This document shows positions 52,901 through 64,000 of a stretch of 64,000 nt of DNA, piece after piece. The stretch covers positions 5,002,263 through 5,066,262 of the forward strand of contig CM039196.1 in the NCBI GenBank assembly GCA_008360975.2, given 5' to 3'. The notes below the pieces were generated by a model. That model searched no databases, was not told the DNA's origin, and worked only from the letters and a program-made list of their open reading frames with translations. Within the stretch, counting starts at the first letter, position 1, and each line of letters begins with the position of its first letter. This stretch comes from Lichenostomus cassidix. Its lineage: Eukaryota > Chordata > Aves > Passeriformes > Meliphagidae. A program made the position numbers and the translations under genes.

Positions 52901-55232
52901 ACAGTGAGATTTAGGCTCATTCCCTGTGTGAGTGTGTCCATGTACTAAAGCAGGCAAATGATGAAGAGAAACCTAATTACAGGAGCACTCAGGACAGTAA
53001 GAACCATGGAATGGAAAGCAGCCAGGCTGGTGGCGCAGAGAAAGGTCAGGTTAGGCTAGGCATGCTCCAGAGACTGGGGAGAAGGAGGAGTGTGAAGGAG
53101 GTTGAGGGGAGCAGGGAGAAGTCCCATCACCACAGGCAGCACTGCCCTTCCCCTAAGGACCAGAAATCCTTTCCATGGAGCTGTGAGCACATGCAGGAGC
53201 AGCACAGGCTCACTGAGTTTTCTGACAGACCTTGAATTATCCAAAGTCAGCCATACCTGGGGACTTCAATAAATACAGTGGACAAAGAGCAGCCAACATG
53301 GGTCCTAGGCAGGGTGACCAAACAGCAATTAGGGGTCTATTACTCAACTGCCCCACACTGCAGTAGGGATTGTGTTTTCACTTGTCACTGAACAGGGGAG
53401 TCCCAGGGCCACGCAGCCCAGTAACTCACCTGCATATTTTCCTTCTGGACACACAAACAGGCAAGTTTAGAATTTCAACCCTCAAGCCTCCTAGCAAGCT
53501 CTGGGTTGATAAACCAGGGCATCAACCATTCTGTGTCTTTCTGAATTTACTGACCTGGGAAGAGCCATTTGGAACCTGGTACTGGAGGAAAACCTCCCAA
53601 CTCACCCTGTTGATAAGCTGCTCTCCTGTTTCTGAAGCTGTGATAAGTTTACAAAGTGCCTGAAGTGCAGGGTTAGGCAAACCTGAAAAACATCAGCAGA
53701 AACATCTGTATCTGTTTCTTGACTGCAAGAAATTCAACAAACCTGAACAGAACACACACTCGGCTAATTCCTAAAACCTCTCCCCCGTATCACTGGACAC
53801 CTCTGGAAGCAGCAGGAATTTCCAGAAAACAAAAGGTCTTCCCACTTTGTATCTGATGACAAGTTTCCTGACAGTGAGCTGGGAGAGAGGAACAGTCACA
53901 TCACACTTACTCGACCCAGTAGCAAACAATTCTCATCTGTGACAAAAATTTCAGTTAACATTTACTTTTGGAACTTCTTCCCAGTCCAATACATTGATTT
54001 CATTGACATAAAACATCCCTGTTTTACAAGCTGACATCACAGAAAGGTGAGAAAGGCTGATGTCTGCCTGGTCAGAGCCCACAGGTGCCTCCTCTCACCT
54101 AGGAGGGACTGGATGGTGGTGCTGCACTGCTGCAGCCGATCCCCAGGGTCTGAGGTTGGGAAGAACACTGCTGCTGGGAGGCCACTGGCTGGTGGGTCCA
54201 ACCGAAATCCCACTGCTGTGAGGAGTGCCTGCCAGCCTGGAATGCCACCAACTTTGTTCTCCACACTTTGCTGGGAGGTGTACATGGAGTTGTGCTGCCC
54301 ATTCTGGATTCGCTGCAATGATTTCTCCACCTGTGGGGAAATGACAGCTTATTGTACAAGATGTTGTTACTGACCACCTCTTCTTACACAGAGAAGAGGT
54401 TGGAACAGCAGGCAGGGAGACAGCAAATCCAAGGCTGATCCTGGCCTGTCTCACACATGAGAACATTAGTGCCTTGAAAACAGAAGCTCCAGTAACTCAG
54501 CATTTACAGCTGTAACATCACAGTGATGAGTGCCAATATTCTCTGGGACACTGGGAACAATAATGCCACAGCAAACGAAGTAGCAGTTTGTTTGGGATAA
54601 TTTCCTGTAAGCCTGGCAGCTGCATTTCTCCCCAAAAGATGACTCACATTGGGGTTCCAGCCTGCTTATTACCAGACAAAGAGCCTGCAGCCACACGGCA
54701 AAGAGGAAAGAGACATGAATGTCCACAAACCCCAGCAAGTGGGAAGACCAGCAAGATTCACAGGTTTCTGTCATTCTATGGATACTTCACACTCCTGTGA
54801 GACCACAGATGACGCATTGCAAAGAAAAGTATTAGAAGTCATGAGTGATCATTCCAGCCACCTGGCAGTTGGCTCCAGTCCCGCTGTTCCCCAGGACAGA
54901 CTGGTGGCACAGATGGGGACAGAAGGGCCTCTTATCTTCCAAATATGCAGAGACAGCAGTGACTGTGCTCTGTGTTTCCATGACTGCCATGTTCATAGCT
55001 ATTTCCCTGTATAAACAATTAATCCCAATGCTTACCTCTTAAGCAGAAACCCAATTCAACAGCTAATGCAAACCAGATGGGTCTGGGGGTGGATTCTGTC
55101 ACAATACAATCTAAGATTTTGCTTACTTTGCCTCTTTCTGCACTGAACACTTCCTTAGGTGTCCCAGTCTTTCCACACTGACCCAGAGTTTTGCAAGAGG
55201 CTATGCCACGGCAGGGGAGAGGGGATGAAGCT

Positions 55233-55265
<33 letters not shown>

Positions 55266-58200
55266 CTCATGTGGGAGTGGCTGCACATCAGGGTGCTGCT
55301 CTTCCACTCATGGTTTGCAGGCACATGCCCACAGGTGAGAGTGTCTCAGGACACCTTCTAGTGCATCCAGGCTGTGACAGCACTTCCTTTCCCTTACCAA
55401 ATGCAGCAGGACACGCAGAGCATCACGGGCCCTTTCAGGGTGCTGCAGGATCTCAGTCAGGGCCTGTCCTACCAGCGAGGAAGGGCTGTTCAGCTTCATA
55501 TCACTCCCAATAAGCATGAAGCCTGGAGGATTCAGAATGAGAGACAGTCAATCTCCTGTTGTTATGGAAAATGTTGAAACCAGAGGCAGATGTCCTCTGC
55601 CCTCAGACTAGTGAACTATGGTTCACTGCACTTTGCACAGGGACATTCTTTTCCCAGAGCAGCTGCCCACTCCCTGCCCAGTGGTGCAGAGTGAACTTCT
55701 AGATACCTCTTACTGTCCTCTGCTATTAAATCAATAGCGTCTTCCTGTTCAAGCAAGCAGAAAATCACTGGGTTGCAGCTAAACTTATCCAGGCATGCTC
55801 CAGGTCTCCTCTACAGCCACAGAAATCAACACATGCCAACAATGGTCACAGAACAGAACTGAGAACATGAAAAGATTTTGCTGTCCTGGTCAGAAACTTG
55901 TCCTGGCTCATGCACCGTTCAATGCCACACTCCCCAAACGTCAGCATAAAGAGCTCTGTGTTTCCCTTCTCATTCCCACAGTGAGGATGCAGCTTCTCCT
56001 GGCTCTGGTGCTCTGTCTGAGACTCAGTGCCAAGGGTCAGTGGTGGAAGTTAGGGACTGTGAGTGATGAACCTGCACAGTACCATGGAAAGGGCAGTACT
56101 GAGCCTGAGCAGCTGAAAGCCTCTGCTTGCTGGTGATACCAAGCACTATGACCACACTCATTCTTTTTTTTGCCTAGGGACTGGTCACTTTTGGGGCTTT
56201 TTAATACTCTTGAGACAGGAAAATCTTGGAATGAAAATAAAATCCCAACTGAACTGTGGACTGTAACCTGAACTCAGCTCACACCTGGTAGTACCTGAAC
56301 CACATCCTAACGCTGGACTTGACATACCTGAAATCACTGTGAGCCTGACTCATTTTAACAAGTTCCTGCTCCTCCAGCCATGTTCAGTTTACACCACAGC
56401 CATATTGACCACAGTTTCCTGAGCTAAATAACATGGTTCTGCTGCCTGTGCAAAAAGCAATTTGGGGAATGCCTGCAGCTTTCAAACACCAGGCCTCGTG
56501 CCAGGAAAAAAAATAGGTTATCTGTACATATCTCTGTAACAGCACTGCTGAACTTCAAGACTTTGTCATTCCAAATCTCAACATACAGATCTAATTGAGA
56601 GAACCAGCACTACACAAAGAGCTGACACTGCTGAGACATTCCCAGTGGAAGAAAAGGAAACCTTTCGCCTAAAAGAACCAAAAGGAATAAGCCCTATAAG
56701 GCTTATGTCACAGAAAGCACACTTCTAGCAGCAGTACTCCTGCCTCCTGTTGAAGTGTCCAGAAGAAGACTCTTCCTACCTGCCCAGTTGGCTGGATGGG
56801 AGAACTGCTTGCTGCTCTGCACAGTTTTCATTGCTTCTCCGAGGGCCGCGCTGGCTTTCATGCCGTTCAAGAGAGAGGAATAGAAGGCGTGCACAAACAT
56901 TTTGGAAGCAGCCACAGGAATGGGCCAGAGTGACACAAGGACACACTGAGCCCCAGCAGCCAGGAATGCTCTTGTCAAGCCAATGACTCCATCAGAAGTG
57001 ACTTTGCTGTTGGACTCTTGGTAAGAGCCAAGAACCACTAGCTTGACAGGAAGACGCAGATCCAGGACATCAGCCGCTGTAAGCAGGAACTCCTGAAGAG
57101 GAGGGCAGTCTGAGATGCTCTCCACATCACTGGCATCATCCTGCATCCTAAGAGATTCTGGGATTGTGTAGGGGTTCCCAAAAGAACTCTTGCTGCTGGC
57201 TGGATTGCTGTCAGTGCTGGGTGTCAGGACCAAAGCAGCCAGTTTCCAGGAGACGTGGGTTGCAAAATGGACACATTCTGCCTGAGTCAGGGCACTCATG
57301 ACTCTCTCTTTTGTTGATGAGCTGCCGACTAAGGGCTGGCAGCCAAGTAACTCAGACACCATATATGCTTCCTCTTCTGCAGAGGGCATAGGACCCCACA
57401 GCCACCTGTCCATAACTGCTGAAGGGAGCTTGGGATTTCCTATAACAGCTGCCATTGAGGTAGAACTGGAGTAAGCAGGAGTACTCTTCCTCACGTGGGA
57501 CTACACAGAGAAAGAAAGAGAAAATGGGTTCAAAGATCTGGATTTTATGATGCTGGTAATAAAACACCCTGTCCTTTTGGCTCTAAACAGAGGTTTGGTT
57601 GTCATAATTACAGGAAGATTTTGCATTTCTTTGGTTACTTCTGTTTAACTATCCCAAGGAACACCTCCATTTGAGTCTGGGGTCAAGACTTCCATCCCCA
57701 GATCTTGGGTGAACAGGTAGGTAAGAACAAAAAGCAACAGATATAGCCCAGGTCCCTTTGAAGGCTGCACCAGAGCTAAAAGCATGAAGTAGATTCCAGC
57801 TTCTAGCATTACTGGAACACTACCTGCAATCACTCACTAAGTGGCTCCCTGTGCCTGTATTTCCAAGATCAGTGTCAGCACTGCCAGCAGTAGGTGCTGC
57901 AGGCAGCTGATACTGAATGGAATAGCAGTAATGCTGACAAGGTTCAGACCCCTTTGCTGTTCCACTGACTGTGCTTAACTCAGGGCAAACCAAGACATGC
58001 AGCAAAACACTGCCGAGCAAGAACCGATGTGACTTGGTGCATTCTCCCAGAGACCTGGGCATTAGAAATGCTGCTGCCAACCCCAGCAGGAAAAATAATT
58101 CTCCAGGATTCACCTGTGGGATTTGCTTTCCCTCAGATCTTTGGTGTCCTGAGACATCAGTGGTCTTCCCCACTCAGAACACTAAAATGAAGGTGAACAT

Positions 58201-61200
58201 ACCAGCAATGTGACAGGACAGTCAGCTTGGCAAGGAAGCTCAGCACAGATCACAGACACCTACATCTCTGTAGTCTGCCATGTAGTTCCACACCCAGCAC
58301 ATGCAATCCTTTAGAGGAGGATATCCAAATGATCCAATCCTCTTGTCCTTCCTGGCATGCCTGGGGCTGTGATTTTGTGCTGCAGGAACTACATCAGAAC
58401 CTACTTCAGAGCTGTGGTGCTCAGCGTGCTCCTCAGACCCAGAGTGGCCTGTTTGTGGTTTCTGTTCTTGTGTCTGGCACAGCAGGACAGAGCTGCTGCG
58501 TTCTGAGCATGTACCAGCACCTGCAGCCACAGGAGGGGTTCTGTGAGAGAGGTTTCAGAAGCAGTGTCAGACCTTGGAGCTGGGATTCAGTGACTGGATG
58601 GACGGCACTGCGATGAGGCTGAAGCGCTCGTAGAGGTACTCGTTGGAGGAACTGCCCTTCAGGAGAGCAAAAGGAATGAGGTACAGTTCTCCCTCCAGAA
58701 CCAGGATCAGCTGACGGTGGCGGCCAACAGGCCCACTGGAATGCATCAAACCCTGGAAAGAAAGGAGAGAGAATTAGTTGGGTCATCATCCTGGCCTCAG
58801 CCCACGTGGGGCACACAGCCTCACCACGGTACTGCAGCTCCTTCCACTCCAGCCTGAAATCTTGGCTAACCCCAGCCACCTATGTCTTGTCAGTATTGTC
58901 ATCATCACCTTCTCCTTTGTCAGAGAATATTCTTTCATATACTGAATTTCTAAACAGCCATTTCCTCAGAAGAGTGAACAATCTACAGACAAATTGTGTC
59001 CATGGCCTGCACTTCCAGATACTTGACATTGTCACCAACCCAGAGTCACCAAAGGATCTAAGCAGAAAGAGTCTTATGAAAGGAGAAGTGAAGCAGAGAG
59101 ATTAGTCAATAAGCAGCTGGGTACAAAAAGTAGCAACTGCTCCTGGCCCCATGTACTCTGGAAATTTATTAATCTAGTGTATCATAAAAACAGTTCTTTT
59201 TCACCCCAGGAAAAAGCAACTTCAAAGCACTGAAATTTGCTCCAGCTTAAACACTGGCAGCCCACAAAAAAAACTATGTAGGACTAGATCCTTGTCTCTA
59301 GATTCTCAAGTCTACATGGTCACTAAGGCACCTTCCATCCCAGACTGTCTGTGAAAATACCACACTTCAGAAACCACCCCCAAGCTGTCTATTCTTGCTT
59401 TCCCACACTAAGAGGTTTTTGGTGTCTGTGCCAAAGGCTTACTCCTTCCATGGGTCCTATCAGTAAGTCGTAGAGAGCACGGAGTGGGGGTTTGGTGAAA
59501 GAAGTCTGCCTCCTTGGAAGTGATGATGTTCCATCCTTAACAGGAGACATGGTACTGCTGAACAGGCTGGTCATGCTCTGGCAGCTCCTGTGGGCAAAAG
59601 CCAAGGGAGAGGTTAGCTGCAGGAATCTGAGCTCCACTGTGGGCTGCCCTGACTTCTGACAGTGACATGAGCCAGGCCCTGTCAGCCAGGCAACTCTGCT
59701 CTGTAAGATGCTTCATGGGAGGCCTTTAGCCTCCCATTCAGCTTTACACCTCAGTGAACAGTGACATTCATGGCAGGATGAATCAGCTGCAGACAGCATA
59801 TGACACTGCTATGGAGCTTCTCTACACACTCCAGTGCCTGAAGTGCTGTTCCCAGGTGCTCCTGCACATGTATGTGTAGCAGCTGTGTGCAGGCAGGCAT
59901 GAGACCCACTGACAACTGACCACAGCCACGGGAGGATTTGCACTTTGTGCACCAACTGACCTAATGTGATACCAGAGGAAATGTGACAACAGGCAAGCAA
60001 CGAGACATCAAAATCCTGCCTGCACTTCTGCCACTGCTGTGCAGCACCTGGTGCCCATTTCTGACATTCCCACAGAGCTCTGCATGTCATCTCCTGGCAT
60101 CAGCAGCCACAAGCTACTGCCTTGCTGAGGAATTTAAGTTGCCCCATTCTGGGCTCACTAGTCCAGCAGCTGTACTCCCCAGAAATATTATCCTTGGCTT
60201 GGGGCCAGGAACAACCATTTTACATGGTAAGGGTAACTTTCCAGAATGTTTTAGCAGGTAAGCCTGAAAGGAAAGATAGGGATGCCTGGGACATATCCCA
60301 ACGCTTTCAGACACACAACACCACAAAGACTCAGAAAATCCATTTTCCCCTCTCTTCCTCTCCTCAGCTGCTGCAACAAGCCTCTTGACCCAGCCCACAC
60401 CATGCCTAAAACTTATAGTTCTCTGAAGAAAAAAAATGCACCACCCACAAGGGATTTCTACCTTATGGGCACATAGGAATAACCTCATAATGTCAACAGA
60501 AGCCTGGTGTCCAACTGCCCATGCTCTCAGGGATTCCAGTGACAGTATGAGTATGCTGATCCTGCTGCTGCTTAGAGCTGCTAAAAACTCGTCTGGGGGA
60601 TTTGTGCAACAGGGGATCAGCACAGGCTTGGCACTGTGAGCTCCCCTTCGATCTGTCTGCTCCACTTCACTGCAGCACCTGACTGAGCCAAGCATGCTTG
60701 GCAGGGTTCAGCTTTATGAGACACAGATTTTAAAATCAGATCAGGAAAGAACACCTGTGCAGGGATACCCCAGTGCTCCCTCAGGAGCTTGTGCCCTGAT
60801 CCTCCCTGAGCAGCTCACAGCCAGGCAGCACTTGCCAGCCCCAAAACCCATGTTCAGCAATTGCTACACACTCATTTACTGCAGGGAATAGGGGCTTGAT
60901 TACTCCAATCAGCAAAGCCCTCCTGCATCTTGGGTTTCCCAGCCAAGCAGCTTTAGATTTATTCCTTCATCACTTGGATTGCTTTTTATGAGAATAAAAC
61001 CAAGAGAGCACCATAAATCTCTCCCATCTTCTGCCTCTGTGTGTGTACACAAAGAGTGAGAAAATCCACAGGGAAGGATGGATAGATCTCTTGTGGCAGG
61101 GAGCCCTGGCCAGCCCACCCTTTCCTCCCAAAGCAGCCAACAAAAGACTCCAGGTGGCTTGTCAGGCACCTGAATCCAAGTCCTTTCAATGTGACAAGAG

Positions 61201-63205
61201 GGAGACTGAGCTCTGACCAAACACCCCTTTTACACAGCACCGCTGCTGGCTCTGGGATTCTGCCCTGATGATTTCTACCTTGCTCTTGCAATGCAGAGGA
61301 TCCCCTGATGTCTGAACAGTGAAATTTCTCATTTGGAAGCCTCTGCTCAGACTGCAGCACTACTGATTTATAACCCTTTGTACAGGCAGCCTGGTCTGCA
61401 GCAAGCACAGAAACAGCACAAACAGCCAGGGCTTAGCTCTGCTCCCGCCCTTTGTCTTGGAGATGCAGGAACAAAGCAAAGCCTCAGAGAACAGGGGAAA
61501 AAGCTGCATTGTGCAAGCTTCATATGCTCCTTTCCTGAAGCTTCAGGGCTCTTGCAAGGTAGTTTCCTTGTTTTCCCAAGCTCAGTGTGCTGCATGCCAT
61601 AAACCACACCACTCTACACAGCTTAATTTTTAAGAACAGTACAGCAAGAGGCTATAAGGTTAATGCTTCCTACAGTGCTTCTCTAGACTGTGTAGCCTCC
61701 AGGCTTCTCACCTGTGGAGCTAGAGCAGACATTAAGTGCAGATGATATTCAAAGACTTGGACAGGACTCTGGCACCTACCCTGAATTCAGGGCTCAGCAA
61801 GGCAGGTGCCAACAGATGTGGCAGTGTTAGCTGCATCCCCAGAGCCTCCAGTGTACCTCCTTCCACGGGCAAAAGGAGAGGGACAGGCAGGGAGGTCATC
61901 CAGAAGTGTCCCCGTCCCCTCAATCTCTTCACCTCAGCGCTCATGGCAAAAACATCACAGACAAAGCTGCTTCTAATGCTCTCCCTGATTCTGTTCTGAA
62001 GGTGTTTTTAGCTAAGTGCCCAAGATGCCACATCCCTGAGCTGCTCCTAAGAGCTGCAAATTACTTACTTGACAAGGCATGTGAGGTCTTACTTGACATG
62101 TGGATTCAAAGTAAGGTATGTGGCTGCTTTGGAGCAGAAAGACAGAGATGCTGCATGATTGGAACTGCAGTGTTCTTGAGGATTAGCACTGCCTGAACAG
62201 AATTACATCCTATTTCCCCCTGTAATCAGCGGGACCATCTCCTGTCTTTCTAACCCTGATGAACCAGCAAAACATCTCAGCAATTCTGGGGGGATCTGCC
62301 TGTGTGATCCAAAACTTGAAAGTACTCATAGTCCTTCATCAGTGCAGCAGCTTGAACAGATATGTTTGTGGATTCTGAGAAGAAAACCAGGCCAGTTGCT
62401 GGTGCCAGCAGGCAGCTCCCAGTTCCATGGGGATGCTGTGACAGTTCACAAGCTCCAATGGTGGCTCACAACACTCCAGGCTGATCACATTTGCTTTTCC
62501 AGCTGAGAAAGGCCTAGGGTATCCTGTGCTCACAAACCACAATGGAGCACAGATCCAGTCAGAAACCCCGGGTTGCATCACGCAGCCACACTGGAAAAAT
62601 TCTGTCTTTAATTTTCTTTCCAAATGGTTGCCCTAAGCCCTAATCAGCACAGTCATGTGAAAGGCTGAGAACAAGTTGCAAGAGGCAGAAAATGAGTGGA
62701 GACTTGCAGCTAGTACAGTCCTGTAACTCTGGAAATGCAGCATATTCCCAGCTAATTGGTACAACACTTGAGATCAACAGAAACATGTTATTTCCATAAC
62801 AAGTGTGCAGGAGAGAGCTTCAAGTTCCACACCTCACACACAGCGGGGACTCAACAGCACTCCTCTGCAATTGCCTGGAGTCTCAAAATCAGCACTTGGC
62901 CAGGAAAAGAGCAAATTCTGAATGATTGCTCCTCCGAACAGTCATCAGTTACAACTGGGACTAGTCTCCCCTCGGGTACTGGCACAAAACTTGCAATTTA
63001 GAGAAAAGCCCATCACCAACACATCTCCTGCTTGCTGATCCCCACAGCAGTGCTGCATTCTCACCTGTTCAACTGGTTGTTCCTGCTGACCATCCTCAGG
63101 AAGCCAGTTGGATCGGTCATTGAGTTCAGCTTGTTATTCATCTCCTCAAACTGCTGGTCCATGATATCCCCAGCTTCACTCTCTGTCTCACTGCTAGCAC
63201 AGGCT
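48308..63205 (-). CDS. TTC28: TTC28, tetratricopeptide repeat protein 28 (3' half, partial)
   Basis: TTC28 is a very large TPR scaffold (about 2,480 residues in human) reported at the spindle midzone and midbody and linked to Aurora B and cytokinesis. The window holds the last 1167 residues on eleven exons, all in phase: 63065-63205, 59443-59587, 58573-58752, 56780-57500, 55398-55522, 54099-54330, 53606-53682, 51649-51672, 50709-50838, 50060-50167, 48308-49929. Content in order: an acidic linker, a CHAT (caspase-HetF-associated) domain spread over several exons, then a long Ser/Pro-rich disordered tail ending GRFFPSSKC. The CHAT His is kept but the Cys position is Tyr, so it should not be a protease. 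The N-terminal TPR array is encoded to the right of the window. Identity rests on long matches to the vertebrate protein. Confidence 0.95.
50060..50167 (-). CDS. TTC28: TTC28 internal exon (GFDLCEVG...)
   Basis: Encodes (G)FDLCEVGQEEVILKTGK through QSLLALF. Acceptor ACAG, donor TTTG|GTAAAG. It starts inside a Gly codon and ends one base into Asp, matching its neighbours exactly. Confidence 0.95.
50709..50838 (-). CDS. TTC28: TTC28 internal exon (LHQVLVQL...)
   Basis: Encodes LHQVLVQLQAGEKEQDF through CHEFLAAL plus one base. Acceptor CTTCAG, donor CTAG|GTAGGA. In phase with the micro-exon upstream. Confidence 0.95.
51649..51672 (-). CDS. TTC28: TTC28 24-nt micro-exon (AVKNVVGM)
   Basis: Eight codons, AVKNVVGM, lie between CCCGAAG (acceptor preceded by a pyrimidine tract) and a GTGAGT donor. 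They fill precisely the gap between ...EQLINR and LHQVLV known in the vertebrate protein (AVKNMVGM in human as I recall it). Being in frame, skipping would remove eight residues without other damage. Confidence 0.9.
53606..53682 (-). CDS. TTC28: TTC28 internal exon (LPNPALQAL...)
   Basis: Encodes (G)LPNPALQALCKLITASE to LINR. Acceptor TTTTTCAG, donor AGG|GTGAGT. Ends on a codon boundary. Confidence 0.95.
54099..54330 (-). CDS. TTC28: TTC28 internal exon (VEKSLQRIQ...)
   Basis: Encodes 77 codons from VEKSLQRIQNGQHNSMYT through VGGIPGWQALLTAVGF to STTIQSLL, plus one base of Gly. Acceptor CCCACAG, donor CTAG|GTGAGA. The block follows the CHAT domain and is strongly conserved in TTC28. Confidence 0.96.
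55240..55264. repeat. (AT)n microsatellite
   Basis: About 12 AT dinucleotides in a TTC28 intron, preceded by an ATACAT variant run. Confidence 0.85.
55398..55522 (-). CDS. TTC28: TTC28 internal exon (end of CHAT domain)
   Basis: Encodes (G)FMLIGSDMKLNSPSSLVG to RVLLHL. WAGFMLIG, split over this boundary, is the closing strand typical of CHAT domains (WAAFVLIG-like). Acceptor CTCCAG, donor TTG|GTAAGG. Confidence 0.96.
56780..57500 (-). CDS. TTC28: TTC28 large CHAT exon
   Basis: Encodes 240 codons from SHVRKSTPAYSS to SHPANWA plus one base. Holds the core of the CHAT domain: EAYMVSELLGCQPLVGSS, VHFATHVSWK (catalytic-type His, codon 57255-57257), LVVLGSYQES and GLTRAFLAAGAQCVLVSLWP. In active CHAT peptidases the third motif is LSAC; here the Cys position is Tyr (codon 57021-57023). 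An acidic insert (DDASDVESISD) separates the His and pseudo-Cys motifs. Acceptor TGTAG, donor GCAG|GTAGGA. Confidence 0.96.
58573..58752 (-). CDS. TTC28: TTC28 internal exon (start of CHAT domain)
   Basis: Encodes 60 codons, GLMHSSGPVGRHRQLILVLE to SIQSLNPSSK. It contains the ELYLIPFALL strand that opens CHAT domains. The acceptor is TTCCAG; the donor AAG|GTCTGA is weak at +3 and +4, but the frame joins correctly to SHVRK. Confidence 0.94.
59443..59587 (-). CDS. TTC28: TTC28 internal exon (SCQSMTSLF...)
   Basis: Encodes (R)SCQSMTSLFSSTMSPVKD to LIGPMEG. Acceptor CCCACAG, donor GGA|GTAAGC. Includes the PPLRALYDLLIGPME element just ahead of the CHAT domain. Confidence 0.95.
59588..63064 (-). 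other. TTC28: TTC28 intron, 3.5 kb
   Basis: The flanking exons join exactly (AG|G = Arg), so no exon is missing here. Short open frames are without similarity. No clear transposon was recognised. Confidence 0.75.
63065..63205 (-). CDS. TTC28: TTC28 exon, first one present in the window
   Basis: Encodes 46 codons ACASSETESEAGDIMDQQFE to SRNNQLN with one leading base and two trailing bases. The linker between the TPR array and the CHAT region; acidic then basic. Acceptor CCCCAG, donor ACAG|GTGAGA. Confidence 0.93.
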
Positions 63206-63904
63206 CTGGGGGGGAATCAGTGAGATGAAAGGGTCATTGATGCGAGAAAGAGCAACAGCTTGATGACAAATGCTCAGCCAGTTTGAGCGAAAATGTTTCT
63301 CAAACAGAACATCAACCAAATGCTAATGCCAGATCTTCCCTGGCTTGCCTTTTGTCAGGCATACAAGACATTACCAGCCCCATATCTCCTTCTCTTCTGG
63401 GATTTCTCAAGGTTTAATGAGTGGCACACACGGGTGAGGAGTGCAGGACCCACATTCCACGCACTGCAGGCAGGGACTTCTAAAGCTGCAGCACAGCATT
63501 GAAAAGCTGAGTCTGCAGGATACACCAGCTCAGCCCTTATCTGCCTAAGAACACGTGTGAGACATCCTTTTCAGTTCTCCACAGTAACTTCAAGCTCCAC
63601 ATGCTTCATTCACTAGCAAAGAGTGACATAGCAGAGGCAGCTGTGTTGCTACTCCTGTTATACAAAGAGGGAAAGCACAGAACAATTTACTCTGTCAATG
63701 CCTCAAGTGCAGCAGCAATACAGAGAAACAACCCAACAATTCTGTATTCCCGATCTCCTGGCATTAATATCTGAATTTTCTCAGTGCAGATTTTCCATCT
63801 AATTGCTGTTTGCATTTTCTCTTCAATCTAAAAGCAGAAGGGAAACACAACTACTGTAAGTGTATTTTTAACAACCTTTAATACAGAATTTGCATTTTAT
63901 ATGG
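63206..63904 (-). other. TTC28: TTC28 intron (left part)
   Basis: Non-coding sequence leading to the next upstream exon, which lies outside the window. A 47-codon open stretch on the minus strand (63689-63830) follows a good-looking acceptor but does not match TTC28. Confidence 0.6.
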
Positions 63905-64000
63905 CTGTCCTGGTTCTGGTTCAGACAGGGCTAATTTTTGCAGTAGCTGTGAGGGGGCATGGCCAGGACCCAGAGATTATTCTATACCACCTCAAGTCAT
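63905..64000 (+). mobile_element. 5' part of an avian endogenous-retrovirus-type LTR (truncated by window edge)
   Basis: From TGTCCTGGTTCTGGTTCAGA onward the sequence resembles the 5' end of LTRs common in bird genomes (TGTCCTGGTT..., GGGCTAATTTTTGCAGTAGC, a TATTCTATACCACC stretch). It begins with the TG expected of an LTR and runs off the right edge, so length, target-site duplication and any internal part cannot be judged. It is inserted in a TTC28 intron, antisense to the gene. Probably a solo LTR, the commonest form. Confidence 0.55.

Noticed and set aside
63689..63830. 47-codon minus-strand stretch after a good acceptor
   Set aside because: The peptide does not resemble TTC28 or any family I recognise, and it ends in a stop with no donor. 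Chance open stretch.

Overview
The window is a stretch of vertebrate, probably avian, chromosome carrying three protein-coding genes, all on the minus strand: MN1 (left), PITPNB (middle) and TTC28 (right, incomplete). The order MN1-PITPNB-TTC28 matches the amniote locus that corresponds to human 22q12.1. A bird is suggested by the compact introns (the PITPNB coding span is about 15.5 kb), the few interspersed repeats, the very GC-rich CpG-island exon of MN1, and a fragment at the right edge that resembles an avian endogenous-retrovirus LTR. The species cannot be named from the sequence alone.

Layout. Positions 1-12753 are intron downstream of MN1 exon 1; the short last coding exon of MN1 was not found and should lie beyond the left edge. 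Positions 12754-16183 are MN1 exon 1 (1143 codons plus one base), inside a CpG island that runs to about 18.25 kb. Positions 18.3-23.9 kb are intergenic and contain a perfect 18-base SOX-type palindrome. Positions 23.9-41.1 kb hold PITPNB, reconstructed with every splice phase matching: ten common coding exons, including an 8-nt micro-exon, and two alternative C-terminal exons that give 271-aa and 272-aa proteins. Its promoter CpG island (40.6-42.2 kb) has NRF1 and CCAAT motifs and a GGTACCGG minisatellite. Positions 42.3-48.3 kb are intergenic or TTC28 3' UTR and contain an ancient MIR-like SINE. From 48.3 kb to the right edge is the 3' half of TTC28: eleven coding exons, 1167 residues, with a CHAT domain and a long Ser-rich tail. 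A 24-nt micro-exon is included.

The three genes do not form one pathway. MN1 is a nuclear transcriptional co-regulator, PITPNB is a phosphatidylinositol/phosphatidylcholine transfer protein of the Golgi/ER, and TTC28 is a large TPR/CHAT scaffold linked to the midbody and cytokinesis. They are old syntenic neighbours. Exon calls rest on recognising the protein families, on GT-AG boundaries and on exact phase continuity. Transcript ends, promoters and enhancer calls are inference. I saw no sign of an undescribed multi-gene system; the points of interest are splicing architecture, a lost catalytic residue, a promoter minisatellite and candidate regulatory elements.
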